In this document: positions 11,002 through 23,839 of the stretch, piece by piece
How positions within the stretch are numbered: the stretch's first letter is position 1
Layout: the number at the start of each line of letters is the position of its first letter
Source of the DNA: Coccinella septempunctata
Lineage: Eukaryota; Arthropoda; Insecta; Coleoptera; Coccinellidae
Assembly: GCF_907165205.1 (NCBI RefSeq)
Contig: NC_058193.1
Coordinates: forward strand, 32,501,521 to 32,565,520
Length of the DNA: 64,000 nucleotides
Direction of reading: 5' to 3'
Notes under the pieces: model-generated
Told to the model about the DNA's origin: nothing
The model's input: only the letters and a program-made list of their open reading frames with translations
Databases searched by the model: none
Program-made: the position numbers and the translations under genes

Positions 11002-12222
11002 TATAATCCATTCACATTTATTTAGCAGTCGTTTGGCCATGAAATAATTTTCCCAAGTTTTTGTAACTAGAACGGAGTAAGGATGGCATGAAAAAATGTC
11101 GTTAATGTCATAGCGCCGTTGCCACAACTTATATCAATTTTTATTACGAAAATGCCGAAAATGATTGAAAAAAGAGACAGCGTTTCAGGAAGTACTGTTT
11201 AGAATTCACGTCCGCTCATTCAAATAGTTATACCCTGATATTCTAAAATCCATAATACGTCAGACGGTAGCTAACATATTCAATGTAAGAGAATTTATAT
11301 AATGTTTCATCTGAATCTAAACGACTTATAGTTCAGCTGAATATTTCCACAATCAGAAAGATTGTGAATGAAGATGACAAAGAATTTCCTTCTATTGGGA
11401 GGCCCAAAAAAATGATGGCATTTGAGAATTTTATGTTTGGGTGAATTAATGCGAAAAGTTTACTAAAGGGTTTTCGATGAATGTCATCGTAGAATAAGTT
11501 CCCGAAAATTGATTTTTCTATATTTCATTTGACTTGTCCCATATTTTGCAAATGTCTTAAGGTTCCAATAAATACCTAATCATTATTATTTTATCAATGT
11601 ATTAAGATGAACAGCCACAAATACGAGCCAGTTGTCCTGTTGATTGTTTATTCATGTGAAATTTTTGTTCAAAGGTGAAGTTCATCTTGACTTGAAACTT
11701 CCATTAATTCCTTTTACTTTTATTGATGCAAAACGATTTTTGTTGAGGAATTTAAGATTCTTGTAATTATCTGTTGATTCCTTCGGCAGATACACATTCC
11801 CAACCACTGCATCATATATGCATTTCATTTTCGGGTTAATATTTTTGAAATCTACAACTGATGTAACGTATTCAAACTTCAGCCAAAGAAGATAACGAAC
11901 ATTACCTCTCCTCAAGCTAGTGTATATTATGATATTATACTGATCTCTTGTATTTTCCATGCAAATAACTGGATTTGGTATGCCTTCAATCAGTTTGTTC
12001 AAACTTCAATTATGTTCATCACATATTTTCCGAAGAGATTCGACATTGTGATAAAATACGTAATAACAGAAACTTTTACGTAGAAAGGGCAACATAGCGT
12101 TGATTTAAAACCCAAAAATGTTTCGACAAGCGTCATAACCCCACATTTTCGTACTATACAGAGTGAAATGTGTCAAATTTCCATGGCCAACCGAGTGCTA
12201 AAATAAAAGTGAATGGAGTATA
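11002..12222 (+). mobile_element. TIR DNA element, copy 2 of the three-copy family (about 1.22 kb)
   Basis: The ends are diverged forms of the family inverted repeat: left TATAATCCATTC then TTTAGCAGTCGTTTGGCCATG; right CATGGCCAACCGAGTGCTAAAA then GAATGGAGTATA. The internal sequence matches copy 1 in reverse orientation. Here the helix-turn-helix-like fragment (TIRKIVNE, then SIGRPKKMMAFENFMF) reads on the plus strand near 11340-11455, after an ORF-like start MPKMIEKRDSVSGS at about 11152. A 106-aa frame on the opposite strand (11682-12002) is the longest ORF in the family. It reads from a TTG rather than an ATG, and I do not recognise it. Neither frame is a complete transposase. Confidence 0.7.
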
Positions 12223-12842
12223 GTAGTCCTGTTTTATTGTGTTCTCAATCGATAAAAGTGTGTATCCACAAGTAGAACATTTTCCTACTACTATTTCCCT
12301 CAAGTAGATCTTCTGCAGACATCGATTAATGGCATCAATTCCAGGTCTAGAGGGCGGACCAAAAAAGTGATCCACCGGATTTGTCCGAGCTTATGTCTTG
12401 CCGGCAGAGAAGCTAATCCATGGGTATCGAATCTTCCGCTCAGTGGTGTAGAAGGATGTCTGCAAGGGAGGGGTTGTGTGAAGGGGGAGAACCACAAATA
12501 GATAACGTCAATATAATCCTGTACACGGCTACATGGTCCGTGGCGTAACAGATTCCCGGTGAAAAATCAACAGATGTCTTTCATTCATGCCAGGGAAAAT
12601 GGGGCTATACACTCTCGGTCATTCTGATATGTGCCCGTTGTATAAGGGAGCCCTTTCAGCATATGAAATTTTAATGTCGGACATTTCTTCATTTATGAGA
12701 GTGATACCAGCGAAATATGTCATGAGGGACTCTTGATGTAAAAAAGCAATAACACAGATCTATATTATAGGGGGTGATCAACAAGGAAGACCTATAAGGG
12801 CTTCAATTTTGAAATTTGGTTATCGTTTTCAAGGAGTGTTTT
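12223..12842. other. intergenic DNA with a moderately GC-rich patch
   Basis: About 12350-12560 is less AT-rich than its surroundings. Small ORFs there (12154-12375 - and 12300-12497 -) overlap the transposon end and have no recognisable motif. Confidence 0.4.
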
Positions 12843-13200
12843 CCTTTCGAGTCGTTTATCTCTCAATGAAGGTAACCGTATATGGAAATATGATAAACAT
12901 TCCGAAAGAACAACTCTTCTAGTAATAAATCTGAAAATTTCATCCATCTCGGCGCAACCGTTCAGTTTTGACGAATTTTTAACTGAACCCATATTTTTCA
13001 GGATTTTTTGAAGGTCAGCTTTCGAGTCGTTTATCTCTCAATAAAAGTAAGCGAAGATGGAAATGTGATACATATTCTGATAGAGCAACTCTTCTTGTAA
13101 TAAATCTGAGAATTTCATCCATCTCGGCACAACCGTTCGGTTTTGACCATTTTTTAACTGACCCCCATATTTTCGGGAACTTTACGAAGATCAGCTTTCG
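12843..13200. repeat. tandem duplication, two units of ~174 bp
   Basis: Unit one begins at about 12846 with TTTCGAGTCGTTTATCTCTC; unit two begins with the same 20 bases at about 13020. Both continue through ATCTGA(A/G)AATTTCATCCATC, CGGC(G/A)CAACCGTTC and TTTTTAACTGA. The units differ at many positions, so the duplication is not recent. A shorter match follows at about 13194 (AGCTTTCGAT). Confidence 0.75.
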
Positions 13201-14823
13201 ATAAGAAAGATATTCCTGTTCGAAAACTCCCAGAAAATAGATAGTATGGCCTTGTACAACCCTCTCTTTTTAAATTTCAGTTCATTCTACAAGTATAATA
13301 AGGAACATGACACTCAGAAAAAGTCCTCAGCGTATGAAAATTATGCAGTGTGGCACCTATTCATTGAAAGACCAGTATATGCTAGATTTCCATCATTTTC
13401 ATTTGAAATGTGGCGTTTCTAATACGAGTTGATACACGACTACACTCATTGTGCAACTCCCTGTTGCTAATTATGGCATCCGTAGATGGCGTTTATGCTA
13501 AGCCGAAGCTTATTTGCGCACACCCTATTTGATTTGGCCATTCCTGCAAATGAGTTATTGTGGCGTGATTATGACAACTCCGAGCAGACGAACACGTACT
13601 GTCGAAATTTAAACGTGATTTTAACACCATTATCATTGATGAGTGGTCAATGCAACAGGTTTCCATGAAGCTCGGGGCTTCAATATTCACAGGAAATGGA
13701 ATAATTTAAGATCGAAAATGTTACAATACAAACATGTCATTGTATCAGTGAAATATCACTGAAACTGAAGAATTTTTGTGGGATGAATATGGAATGGGGT
13801 ATAATAATGTTTAATCCTTCAGGATATGCAACCTCATTTCGGTATTTCATTATGTTAACTTCGGAAACTGCTACCCTCTCCAGATTTCCAGCTGTCCAAT
13901 AAACATCCTCTGCTAACGATCTACTCGTTTAAAATGTCAGGAATGGATTAACAACCAGACTGAACATTATGTCAGCAGTTTCGGAGATTGTTTCGATGTT
14001 CTGCTGAAAGCTGGAGATTGAAATTTTCCTATCGCAACGGCTAACCGCAGTCTACAAGAGGGATTATGGATTGATAGGCGGGTCTATGAGTGAGGTTCGG
14101 AGAAATCATTCTTGAAATATCTGGAATAACGTCATCGGAGACAAGGTATGGGTTACGGCCATGCACTCGAGGTATTTCTCTATCATTCACATGGAATTTC
14201 ATACTGAAATAAGATTTCAATTGATATTCCCCATAAAAAAATTGACCTGAAGAATACAATCTGCAAACTTCGAAATTAAACTCGAAGAGAAACTGTCGAT
14301 AACAATGTAAATTCGCCAGTTGCATTGAACACTGATGCTGATAATTGGATAGACACTTGGGTTTGCCCGCAAGTTCTTGGAGTTAAACTTGAATGGCCAA
14401 CTTGCACGAAACAGCTGCTACGTCACCTCATCAGGAAACATGATGACAATTACATCAGACGTATTTCCCAAGAGATGTTTCGCTTCGATGCCATCCTCTG
14501 ACCCAACAATATAAACCATTTTACGGTTATGCTCGAGGAAATGAAGTGGTGGTGGAAATAGAGTCGACATTTTTGTATTATCTGCACTCTGAATTCTCTG
14601 GAAGGTTTGAAAAACTTCCGTCTGGAAGGGTATTGATTAGATTGGTCCTTTGGTGTTATATGGCACCAGGATTTGTGAGCACTGCAAATAGAAACGAAAA
14701 AGCATTTCTTGATGCCTTTTGCTCTATTCGTAACCGGAGCTATTGATGAAATTCAAGGTCAAAAACCGAAATTTGGAATATGATTTCAGAGTTAGATACA
14801 TCATTTTAAACTATATATCAATA
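13201..14823. other. intergenic DNA, nothing recognised
   Basis: A mildly GC-richer patch at about 13440-13660 has short ORFs on both strands (13486-13668 +, 13493-13690 -), but neither shows a known motif. Other ORFs (14041-14325 -, 14546-14746 +) look like chance. Confidence 0.45.
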
Positions 14824-16046
14824 CGAGGATGTATTGATATCTAGGTTAGCCTAGACCACTTCCATGCATCAGAAGTGTCAGTGTGGAGTTTGAGGTCAAA
14901 AAAGTAAACCAGAGTTACGCAATAAATTAAAAGAAAGAAGATGTCCACCGAAATTGTGAAACTCGAAAAGTTGGACTATCGAGTCATCATCAAGTAACTG
15001 TATTTATAAGGGTTTAGAGGTAGGCAGATTTACGAAGATATGCTTAATACCCTTGGTGATCAATGTCCTTCGTATGCGACCGTGGAAAATTGGACTGCAA
15101 GCCTCAAAAGAGGTAAATTTTCCATTGATGACCAATCGGGAAGGCCAGTTTCTGTGTCAGTCCCCGAAAATATAGATGCAGTGACATGATTTTATCAAAC
15201 CGTCGAATTGGGCTAAAACGGATATCTGAAGCACTGAATATTTCATACGAACATCATATAGTTCACGTCAATTTGGACGTGAGAAAAATTGCTGCAAAAT
15301 GGATCCCCAAATGTTTGAATGTTGACCAAAAGCGTGCAAGGGTAGAAGCATCGCGTTTGATCTGTGCTCGATTTGAAAACGATGTAGACGAATTGTCCGA
15401 ATTGTTACTATGGATGAGACTTGGGCACATTTCTACGATCCAGTAACAAAGCGACAATCGATGGAATGGCGACACTCTGGTTCTCCAAGAAGTAAGAAGT
15501 TTCGTATCCAAAAATCTGCTGGAAAAGTTCTTGCTTCAGTTTTTTGGATTGCCATGGAGTAATCAAGATAAATTTTTTTGATGAGGGTAGAACAATAACC
15601 AGAGATTACTATTCGACATTACTGATCACTCTACGGGAAGAAATCAAAGAGAAAAGACGCGCAAAGCTATACAAAAGTGTTTTGTTATTGCAGGACAACG
15701 CCTTGGCACACAAATCTCATGTTGCTATGCAAAAAATTCGTTATTTAGGGTTTAAATTTCTAGAACACCCCCCTTATTTACCAGATTTGGCTCCATCCTC
15801 TTTCCTCAACTGCAGAAAAAGTTTAAAAGGTCGTAAATTTTCTTCCAACGAGGAGGTAATGAAAGCTGTGGAGGTCTGGCTTGCAGAGCAAGAAGAAACA
15901 TTTTTTTTGAAAGGTCTAGAGACGTTGCACTTTCGCTGTAATAAATGTATCGAGTTAAGAGGAGAATATGTTGAGTAATAAAATATTTTGACATTGAAAT
16001 TTTGTTTGGTTTTATAGTAGGCTAAGAATTTTCCAATATATCCTCG
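14824..16046 (+). mobile_element. mariner element, copy A (1.22 kb, dead)
   Basis: The ends form an inverted repeat: left CGAGGATGTATTGATATCTA; the right end reads back as CGAGGATATATTGGAAAATT. TA flanks both ends (14822-14823 and 16047-16048). The interior is about 90% similar by eye to the mariner at 49904-51115 and encodes a broken mariner transposase. Confidence 0.9.
14941..15978 (+). pseudogene. mariner transposase, copy A, broken
   Basis: Mariner transposases bind the element ends and cut and paste it through a DD34D active site. Visible parts in order: N-terminal MSTEIVKLEKLDYR; an early stop near 14994; the helix-turn-helix region TLGDQCPSYATVENWTAS (frameshifted); MILSNRRIGLKRISEALN; MDETWAHFYDP with the first Asp; FWIAMEXS in the place of the usual FWDCHG; LLQDNALAHKSHVAMQK with the second Asp; and EHPPYLPDLAPS. 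Compared with copy B, about 10 nt are missing near 15796, which removes the third catalytic Asp (the SDYHLF block in B). The stop is TAA after ELRGEYVE. Multiple frameshifts make this a relic. Confidence 0.88.
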
Positions 16047-19000
16047 TATAATATGAATAAGACTAATTAAAGTTATTAAATAGCTGTGTTTGTTCAAAAT
16101 TTTGTGATGAGGTCCTGGACATTTAAGCTTGGATTTTGGGCAAGTCAATAAACCCCTAGTTCGGTAAAAACGATTGAGATGAGAGACCTTCCAGACACAC
16201 TGAAAATCGAGTAGTGAGTAAGACGAGAGGGATCAACTCCTGAAACGCCTCAGTGGAAAAATTCACACCAATTTAAACGTTCCTTGTCTTCCAGAGTCAA
16301 TTATCCCTTCCCCTTTGAACATTCTAACTTCTTTTCTGGAAACATTCAGACGAAGCATCAATCAATGTGAGTGGCTGAATACACTGTCTAGCTTCGGTAT
16401 TCCAGAAGAAGAATTGGATTGCAGTATTTGTCTGTTATTAGAACTGGACCCCAGAGGAATGCATCATTGCGAGAAAAATGTTGTTGGAGATATTGGTGAT
16501 CGATTGATGTGGAAAATTTCGGTTCGTGGGTGGGTTTCGAGGGTTTCAGGGTGGGGGATAAGGATGTAATTTATTTTTTCGACTAACGTCCGCTGAGTAT
16601 TATACCGGATCGTATTTTTGAGATGGTAGAACATTTTTAGACTGGATTTTAGGAACATAATAATTCGGTTTTCTCTAACTCAGGGTCAGATTATTTAGTA
16701 TGGTTCTGGGACACTCTTGATCTATTGCTAGTGGAATTGAAAGCCTTTTTTTCTCAGTTATCGTTATTTTCTTACTATGGCTTACTTGTAACATGGAATT
16801 ATCTCTAATGATATCAAACATGATTGTTAATTCAACACTGTTTATGAAACTATAGACCTATAATTGTAAGGACGTTTTTCTCGATAATACGTCACCTTGT
16901 ACAACGCAGTTGCCCCACATTCAAAATGGACTAGCCATTACATATGAGGAAAGAGAAGGGTTGTATTTCATTCCTAGAAACTTCCTCGTTTCACTGATGT
17001 GAATTCAGACTCAACCCTAACATTTTATTTATCCTTCCGACTTCCGTGTTCAACTATTATCGCTGTTCCACGTCTTATCCACAACGTTCTCAGGTGGTTG
17101 ATGTTTGCAATCCTCTGAGTGCTTCGTCTCCTGCTTCTTCCGTATTTGAATAAGGCGTACAGCCGACGGAAGCTTTTGGAAGTTTACGGGTGTCATCTAT
17201 ATTTTCAATTCACGAATATTGAAAGAGGGGAAACACCGGGAACCCACAAATAAATCGTTCAACCCTCACTCATATTCATTTTTATAATAAATCTCAGAAT
17301 CAAATACTGCAACTCTCGAATATCCAGATTTACTTATGATATGAGAAACTTCATAGTATTGACTATTTTGGCGATGGGTCCTTAGAACACTTTTACTGAG
17401 GCCCAATTGAAAAGATTTCCGAGAAGATTTTTCATGAAATGAATAATTTTCAGTTAAGAAACCTTCCATGGTCATCATACGGTTGTGGATTTTCTCAATA
17501 TTCCCCCAGATTTCACCTATACATATAACAATCTATCATTTCGAAGTATGCACTTTCCACTTTCTTTCGAATGAACTGGAAAAATCCTTTCCCATCGACA
17601 AAGGACCGAATATATGATGTGACCGTCGATTTTGATAATTGAAGTGTCGATCAAAGTTTATGCCTCCTCCTAGTGCAGGGTCACTAATGGATTCGATTCT
17701 TATCGCTTTCAGAGTGGATATCCTGTCACCACACAACATTTTTCATCTTTTAGTATCTTGCATAATGATCAGGAAAGTAGGTTGGGTTCAGAGGAATATT
17801 GTTATCTTGAAAAGGTATTTTATTCTGATTTATATCACTCCAGAGTGCTGAGGAGAAGGTACGATATGGTATGAGATGTGAAATGCCTAATCTAGAATCG
17901 ACATAAATAAAACCTATTTGCCATATCAGTAAAAACATTTTGTTTTCCTTATTATCGTTAAAATTTTACAGATTCTTCTCTCAGTACCTACTAAAGATGA
18001 GTGTAATAGATTTTTTGTTGTAGATTTCACTGTGACCTTAAGGTATGTTGTGTGGGTAATAGTACCTAAGTAATATAATACATTCACTTTGAGTATTCTT
18101 CGAGTGAATACTTACTTTCATATAAATGAGGAAACATTTGAAGCTGAGTTACACATGAGTGCATCAATGTGTTTCTCTACCTAACTCTGTTAGATATGGA
18201 GGCTTTTCAGATAATGAGGCAAAAAAAAGATGATTTGTACTCACGAGAACATCTGTCTCCATCCTGTAGTTCTGAAAAAAAAATACATTAGGTGTTACAT
18301 TTTTTTGTCTCAAGAATCTTTGTGAAGATGAAGTTTTGTGGCATACTTTCGGAATGATTATTTTTTCAACGTTAGAAATTAAATGACCATTATCATCTAT
18401 TCCTCAATTTAATTGCCAAATTTCAAGGGGTTATTTTGGGGAAAATCCTAGATATGACGAATGGAGGAGTGATCATTTCTTTTCTGCAGTTGTTTGGAGG
18501 AGTTAATTAGTTGAAATAATAAACCGAAATCGGCGTAGCGTCTACTTGGATTGTTTCAGCGTAATAAAAGTTTTAATCTCGTGTTTAGTGTGCCGTTTTT
18601 ATGAAGCAGGCTAGAAACCCGCTTTAGTCGTGAAATTTTTTTTATAATCCGGAGCAAAGGATGAAATTGTTCAAGGAAATGGAAATGGAAAATAATAAAC
18701 CAAGCGTTTGAAACTCTAACTGAGATAGTGCGAAGAAGGAACATTGACCCTGTCAATGAAATATTCAGAATTCAGCAACGTATTCAATGATTTTCATACA
18801 AATCGCACATATGAAGTACTCTATTCCGTTTTCTAGCATAATATCGTCTGTCTTTGACTTTATGAGCGAACCCGACGTTTTGAACGTGGAAACCGAGGTA
18901 TACAGGAAGATATTCTCATTAAAGACGAGAAACTTGGAGGAATTTTCGTAATTTAGAGATCCTTGCCCGTCAGCAGTGGAGCTATATCGAACTAGAATAC

Positions 19001-19240
19001 TGATTGAGTTTCTTATCGTCCAATAGAGGGATATCGAGTGAACCTCATCAAATTAAGGAAAATGATGAGTAGATAAGTATCAGAGATTTATATAAATTTC
19101 TACTTCACGCTAAGCACCTCCTAGAATATATCACAGTTCATTTCGGAGTATTAATTCGAATTGAATTGTATTGAATCTAAACAGAAAAAAGTTATGAACA
19201 TGTGAATTCCCAAAGGAAACTTATTTGCGATGTACTTATA
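16047..19240. other. intergenic or intronic DNA, nothing recognised
   Basis: No recognisable coding, RNA or transposon structure. An 84-aa ORF at 16315-16569 has a fairly protein-like composition but no splice signals or known motif. ORFs at 17266-17938 overlap on both strands and look like chance. Confidence 0.5.
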
Positions 19241-19879
19241 CAGGGTCAGTCTTTAACCCGTACAAATATTTTAACAGTAGATTCTTGAGGTCAAAATAAA
19301 CGCCTTTTTCCCATACAATTTTTTCCGAATCGGTTCGGTTTCAAAGATACAGGCTGTTGAAAAATCATTAAAAAAAAATAATTTTAGTTTTATTTCACAA
19401 ACGGTTTCATCGAATGAAATGAATTTCGGAATACAGTTTTTCATTTATTTGATGAGTCTTTTCCGAACACAAGATATCACCCACGTCTTCCAGTTTTCCC
19501 ATTAGGACCATGACGTACAATAAAAATACCGAAAATTAAAAAGAACTCAAATCTTGAAACTAAGTTCGACGCTTTCTAATGAATATTTGAACGTTTTGTA
19601 AAATAAAAGTATTCTTCATATTTTCTCGTATAATGCGCCGTTTTCGAGTAATTTGATGGTCAAAAATAAAAAATATGTATCTGTGATATTCGGAAAATTG
19701 GGTTGTTTGGCTGAATGCAACTCTGTTTAAAAGAACCACAGATGTGTATTGTCATAGATTCAGCTGGTTATTCTGAGGGGAATTTTGTTTTTCCAGAAAA
19801 ATGGTATAAGAAAAAAGTGTTTCTCTTGAGCTCAAGAATCCACTGTTAAAATATTTGTACGAGTCAACGACTCACCCTG
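19241..19879. mobile_element. MITE of the CAGGGT-ended family, intact copy (639 bp)
   Basis: The left end CAGGGTCAGTC is followed by CCGTACAAATATTTTAACAG and TTCTTGAGGTCA. The right end reads back as CAGGGTGAGTCGTTGACTCG and TACAAATATTTTAACAGTGG, so an imperfect inverted repeat of about 60 bp bounds the element. TA lies on both sides (19239-19240 and 19880-19881). It contains no ORF and is the better-preserved sibling of 7871-8975. Confidence 0.8.
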
Positions 19880-22863
19880 TATATCGTAAATAAATATTGT
19901 ACTTCACTTAAATCTTCATAAATCTAGCAGCGAATATAACAAGATATTGCGATCCATTTAAGTTGCGTGTTTATTGAGGATCGCTGGAGGATAATTTGAA
20001 TGGAGATAAAAACACTTCCAGATTTGAGGGAGCAAATTTATTACTCCCGGTATACATCTGCGAAAATAGAGGAGTAGAACATCAAAAACTGCCCAATGGA
20101 GTTCAAATGAAATAGCCTTGTTGAGGAAATATCCTTGCAGTCCCTTTATTTCCTGACCCATACTGTCTCAGGCATTAACAATAGCACTTTCCCACAGGAG
20201 TCACAGGTTATCTGTTAGTTTATAAAGGGTTTTGGGTGATGTTTGTGAGCCTCGGTTAGCATCATTCTTCTTTTTCTCATTATCGTTATCATAATTATTA
20301 TTATGAAGCATTATATCGTCGATTTATGATACTCATTTAACTTTCTTGGAAATAAGGAAGAATGTGTATTGCGATGCTCCTACTTCATAGAACTCCGAAA
20401 AAACCGTCCACCATGATGAGAATAATGAGAAGCCAGCATCCGGAGTTCAGGCGGTAAATCAAAAAGGGTCACGAGTGCTCCTAAATGAAAAAAAATAAAA
20501 TTTCAATTCCTCCAAGAGCCAGATTCAGATTCTCCTCTTTCCTCGCACAATTTACGGGAGCAGAATCTACATTTATCAACACTCGAGTAATCTCACCCTA
20601 GGAATTTATTTCACTTTCCATTCCTGTCATTTGTCAAGCAGGCGAGGGCGAGATAGGGAAGTTCTGAATAAGATTTCAGCGTAAACATGTAGACGGATAT
20701 ATGCAGATATGTTGGTTATCACTCCACTTCAAGCTGAATGTGAAGGTTACATTAATCAGGTTTTGGGGCTTGTGAGCATTGCTAAGTTAACACGCCCCAA
20801 TGAAAACCTGAATCTGATGCGAGGGATGTATGGATTCGCCTGAAATCCTACTCATTTCAACACCCAGACTTCAAAAAAGGTCTGCTTCGGAATGGGATAA
20901 GGGTTTTGATACACATTCGACACGATTTTCAATACAGGGCGTTGACGTAAAACGTCCACACGCTCTAGGATAACCAGAAGCAATATAGGGCTAAAAATTG
21001 GTACCTATAGACTTCGAACAAATATCTTTTCAACTCAATTATTTTCAAGGAGGAGCTTCTTTTAACTAAGACCGTCCTCAGAAAGTTTTAAGAGCAGCAA
21101 TATTTAGCTAAGGGGTTCTGTATACTAAGCTTTTAGTATAACAGCTTATTTATTCTTATAGAATGAAAGAACGATTTTTTATTTCAACCGAAACATTATA
21201 ATGAGTGAAATAGCACTAAGAAAATTTTAGCCATATACTAGACAGCACAACTGGCTCCTTTGTCAAGAGTATTCTGGACGCATTCTATATTTTTTTATTG
21301 AAAACAACAATGGATATAAACTGAAAACAGATTATATGATTTTCAAAAAAATAAGTTTTAAACCACGTAAAATATGTGATAAGAAGAGAAAAAAGAAATA
21401 TAACAGAAATATTATGGAGAAGAGAATCGATAAATAACTACATGCAGCCAAAAAGAAAAACAAAAAAGTTAAAAATAGTCAAAACACTCAGAACGATAGT
21501 TTATTGTAACTGAGCTGACAGAGTGAATCTCAAGGGTTGTTTAATGATGCAGCATGTGTCGGAAGCTTTGGATTGTGAATTTGGAGAACCAGGCTAAAAT
21601 ATTTGGTAATTTATTTGTTCCTCGATGAGAGACATTTCAATTCAAGCATTTAAGTCCCTCATACTATGGTGAGTCCAATGAAAATTTGGTATTCGAACGG
21701 TGTATTCTCCATATGATTCTGGACAGAAATGAAGGCATGTCCTAGTAATAACCTCCTCTAGCTGAACGAAGCATAAAAGAGAATCATATCCGGGAATAGA
21801 AGAAAATGGATAGTTTCTACAATTTTCCACACATGGCTCGTACTTGAGCTCCATCTAGCATGAAACGTGACGAAGATTTCAATAAAGGTTTAGTTCGTGT
21901 GCCAATTTATCAACCTTATCAACCATGGGGTCATAAGGAGATTCGGAGTTCCATGGAATAGAAAGGAAATTTCTTCTCATTTAGAATGTATGCAGTATTT
22001 TCAAGAGTACATCTTCACATGATGTTATGTCAAACTCAGATTGAAGAGTGTTTTGATATTATAAGTCACTGCTCCTTAGTGTTTTTGCTGTCTGTTAAAA
22101 TTTTGAATCAGATTTATAAAAGATGAGGGACGTATCCCAGAAAAACACGAATTTCTCGAGTCCTTGTTGGCAGAGCATGAAAATTCCAAACTGGCGTAAA
22201 ACTCGCAAGGACAGACCATAAAACCAATTACACAGAATCCCATTCAATTTTGCATGATTAATACTTTTCAGGCACTAATTACTCATCTACTTCTTTTCAA
22301 AGTTGGCTGAAGAGATGGGGGGTATTATAACAGCCAAGCTAATGGATTTCTTCATTATTAATGATTGGAATCTGTGAAACAATTCGTAGCTTAGAGCTAG
22401 TTATAAGACTGCGGTGACTGATTTTCTTTTTATAGATGAGTTCGCGTCCAGTGCCCTTCGCAATCAGAAAATTTCGTTCTCGGTAATTGAAAGAAGGTTA
22501 TCGCTAGCTCATTGCTTTATCGAACATTTATCTTGAGGGTTCAGAGAACCTCCGGAGCCTGAAGAGGCTGGTAATTGAATAACATAATCAAGCAATTCCC
22601 AACGGTGTCTCCAGGCCAAATAAGATTCGTCGAAGCCGCTAAATAAAAATGAATTTTGAGTGGGCTCAGACAAAATTCACGCTGTCGGTATTGATGAATT
22701 TAAAGAGGAATTTGAAATTCCACCTTCGTCCTAAGATTTGATAAGATTCTCAGTGCTCTTCAAGCAGTTTTCTTCTCGTTTGAACGCATAAGTTCGATTT
22801 GAATGGACAAGCAATATGGATGCATCAGTCAGAGACAGTTTCTGTGCAACTTTTGACCTTCAC
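19880..22863. other. intergenic or intronic DNA, nothing recognised
   Basis: AT-rich, with only short chance ORFs (19958-20161 -, 21642-21854 -). No terminal repeats or RNA structures were seen. Confidence 0.5.
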
Positions 22864-23839
22864 TATACTTCATTCAATTTTATTTTAGCAGTCGGTTGGC
22901 CATGGAAATTTGACACATTTCACTCTGTATAGTACGAAAATGTGGGGTTATGAAGCTTGTCAAAACATTTTTGGGTTTTAAATCAACGCTATGTTGCCCG
23001 TTCTACGTAAAAGTTTCTGTTATTACGTATATTATCACAATGTCGAATCTCTTCGGAAAATATGTTACGAGCATAATTGAAGTTTATACAAACTGATTGA
23101 AGGCATACCAAATCCAGTTATTTGCATGGAAAATACAAGAGATCAGTATAATATCATAATACGCACTAGCTTGAGGAGCGTTAATGTTCGTTATCTTCTT
23201 TGGCTTACATCATTTGTAGATTTCAAAAATATTAACCCGAAGATGAAATGCATATGATGCAGTGGTTGGGAATGGGTATCTCCCGAAGGAATTAACAGAT
23301 AATCAATAACAGAATGTTAAATTCATTTTAGGGAACTTATTCTCCGATGACATTTATCGAAAATCCTGTAGTAAACTTTTCGCATTAATTCACTCAAACA
23401 TAAAATTCTCGAATGCCACCACTTTTTTGGGTCTCCCAATAGAAGGAAATTCTTTGTCATCCTCTTCATTCACAATTTTTCTGATTGTGGAAATATTCAG
23501 CTTAAATATAAGTCGTTTAGATTCAGATGAAACATCATATTATAAATTCTCTTACATTGATTTGTTCGCTAGCGTCTGACGTATTGTGGATTTTAGAATA
23601 TCAGGGTATAACTGTTTGAATGAGCGGACCTGAATTCTAAATAGCACTTCCTGAAAACCTGGCTCATTTTTCAATCACTTTCGGCATTTTCGTAATAAAA
23701 ATGGATATTAGTTGTGGCAACGGCGTTATGACATTAACGACATTTCATGAGTGCCAACCTAACTTCGTTCTAGTTACAAAAACTTGAGAAAATTATTTCA
23801 TGGCCAACCGACTGCTAAAATAAATTTGAATGCAGTATA
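22864..23839 (-). mobile_element. TIR DNA element, copy 3 of the three-copy family (about 0.98 kb, internally deleted)
   Basis: The left end is TATACTTCATTC then TTTAGCAGTCGGTTGGCCATGG. The right end reads back as TATACTGCATTCAAATTT then the same core. It has the same orientation as copy 1 and is close to it in sequence. About 190 bp present in copy 1 (roughly 3775-4020) are missing here near 23322, which joins the two halves directly. The SIGRPKK-type fragment is still readable on the minus strand near 23405-23500. It abuts the foldback element at 23840. Confidence 0.75.
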
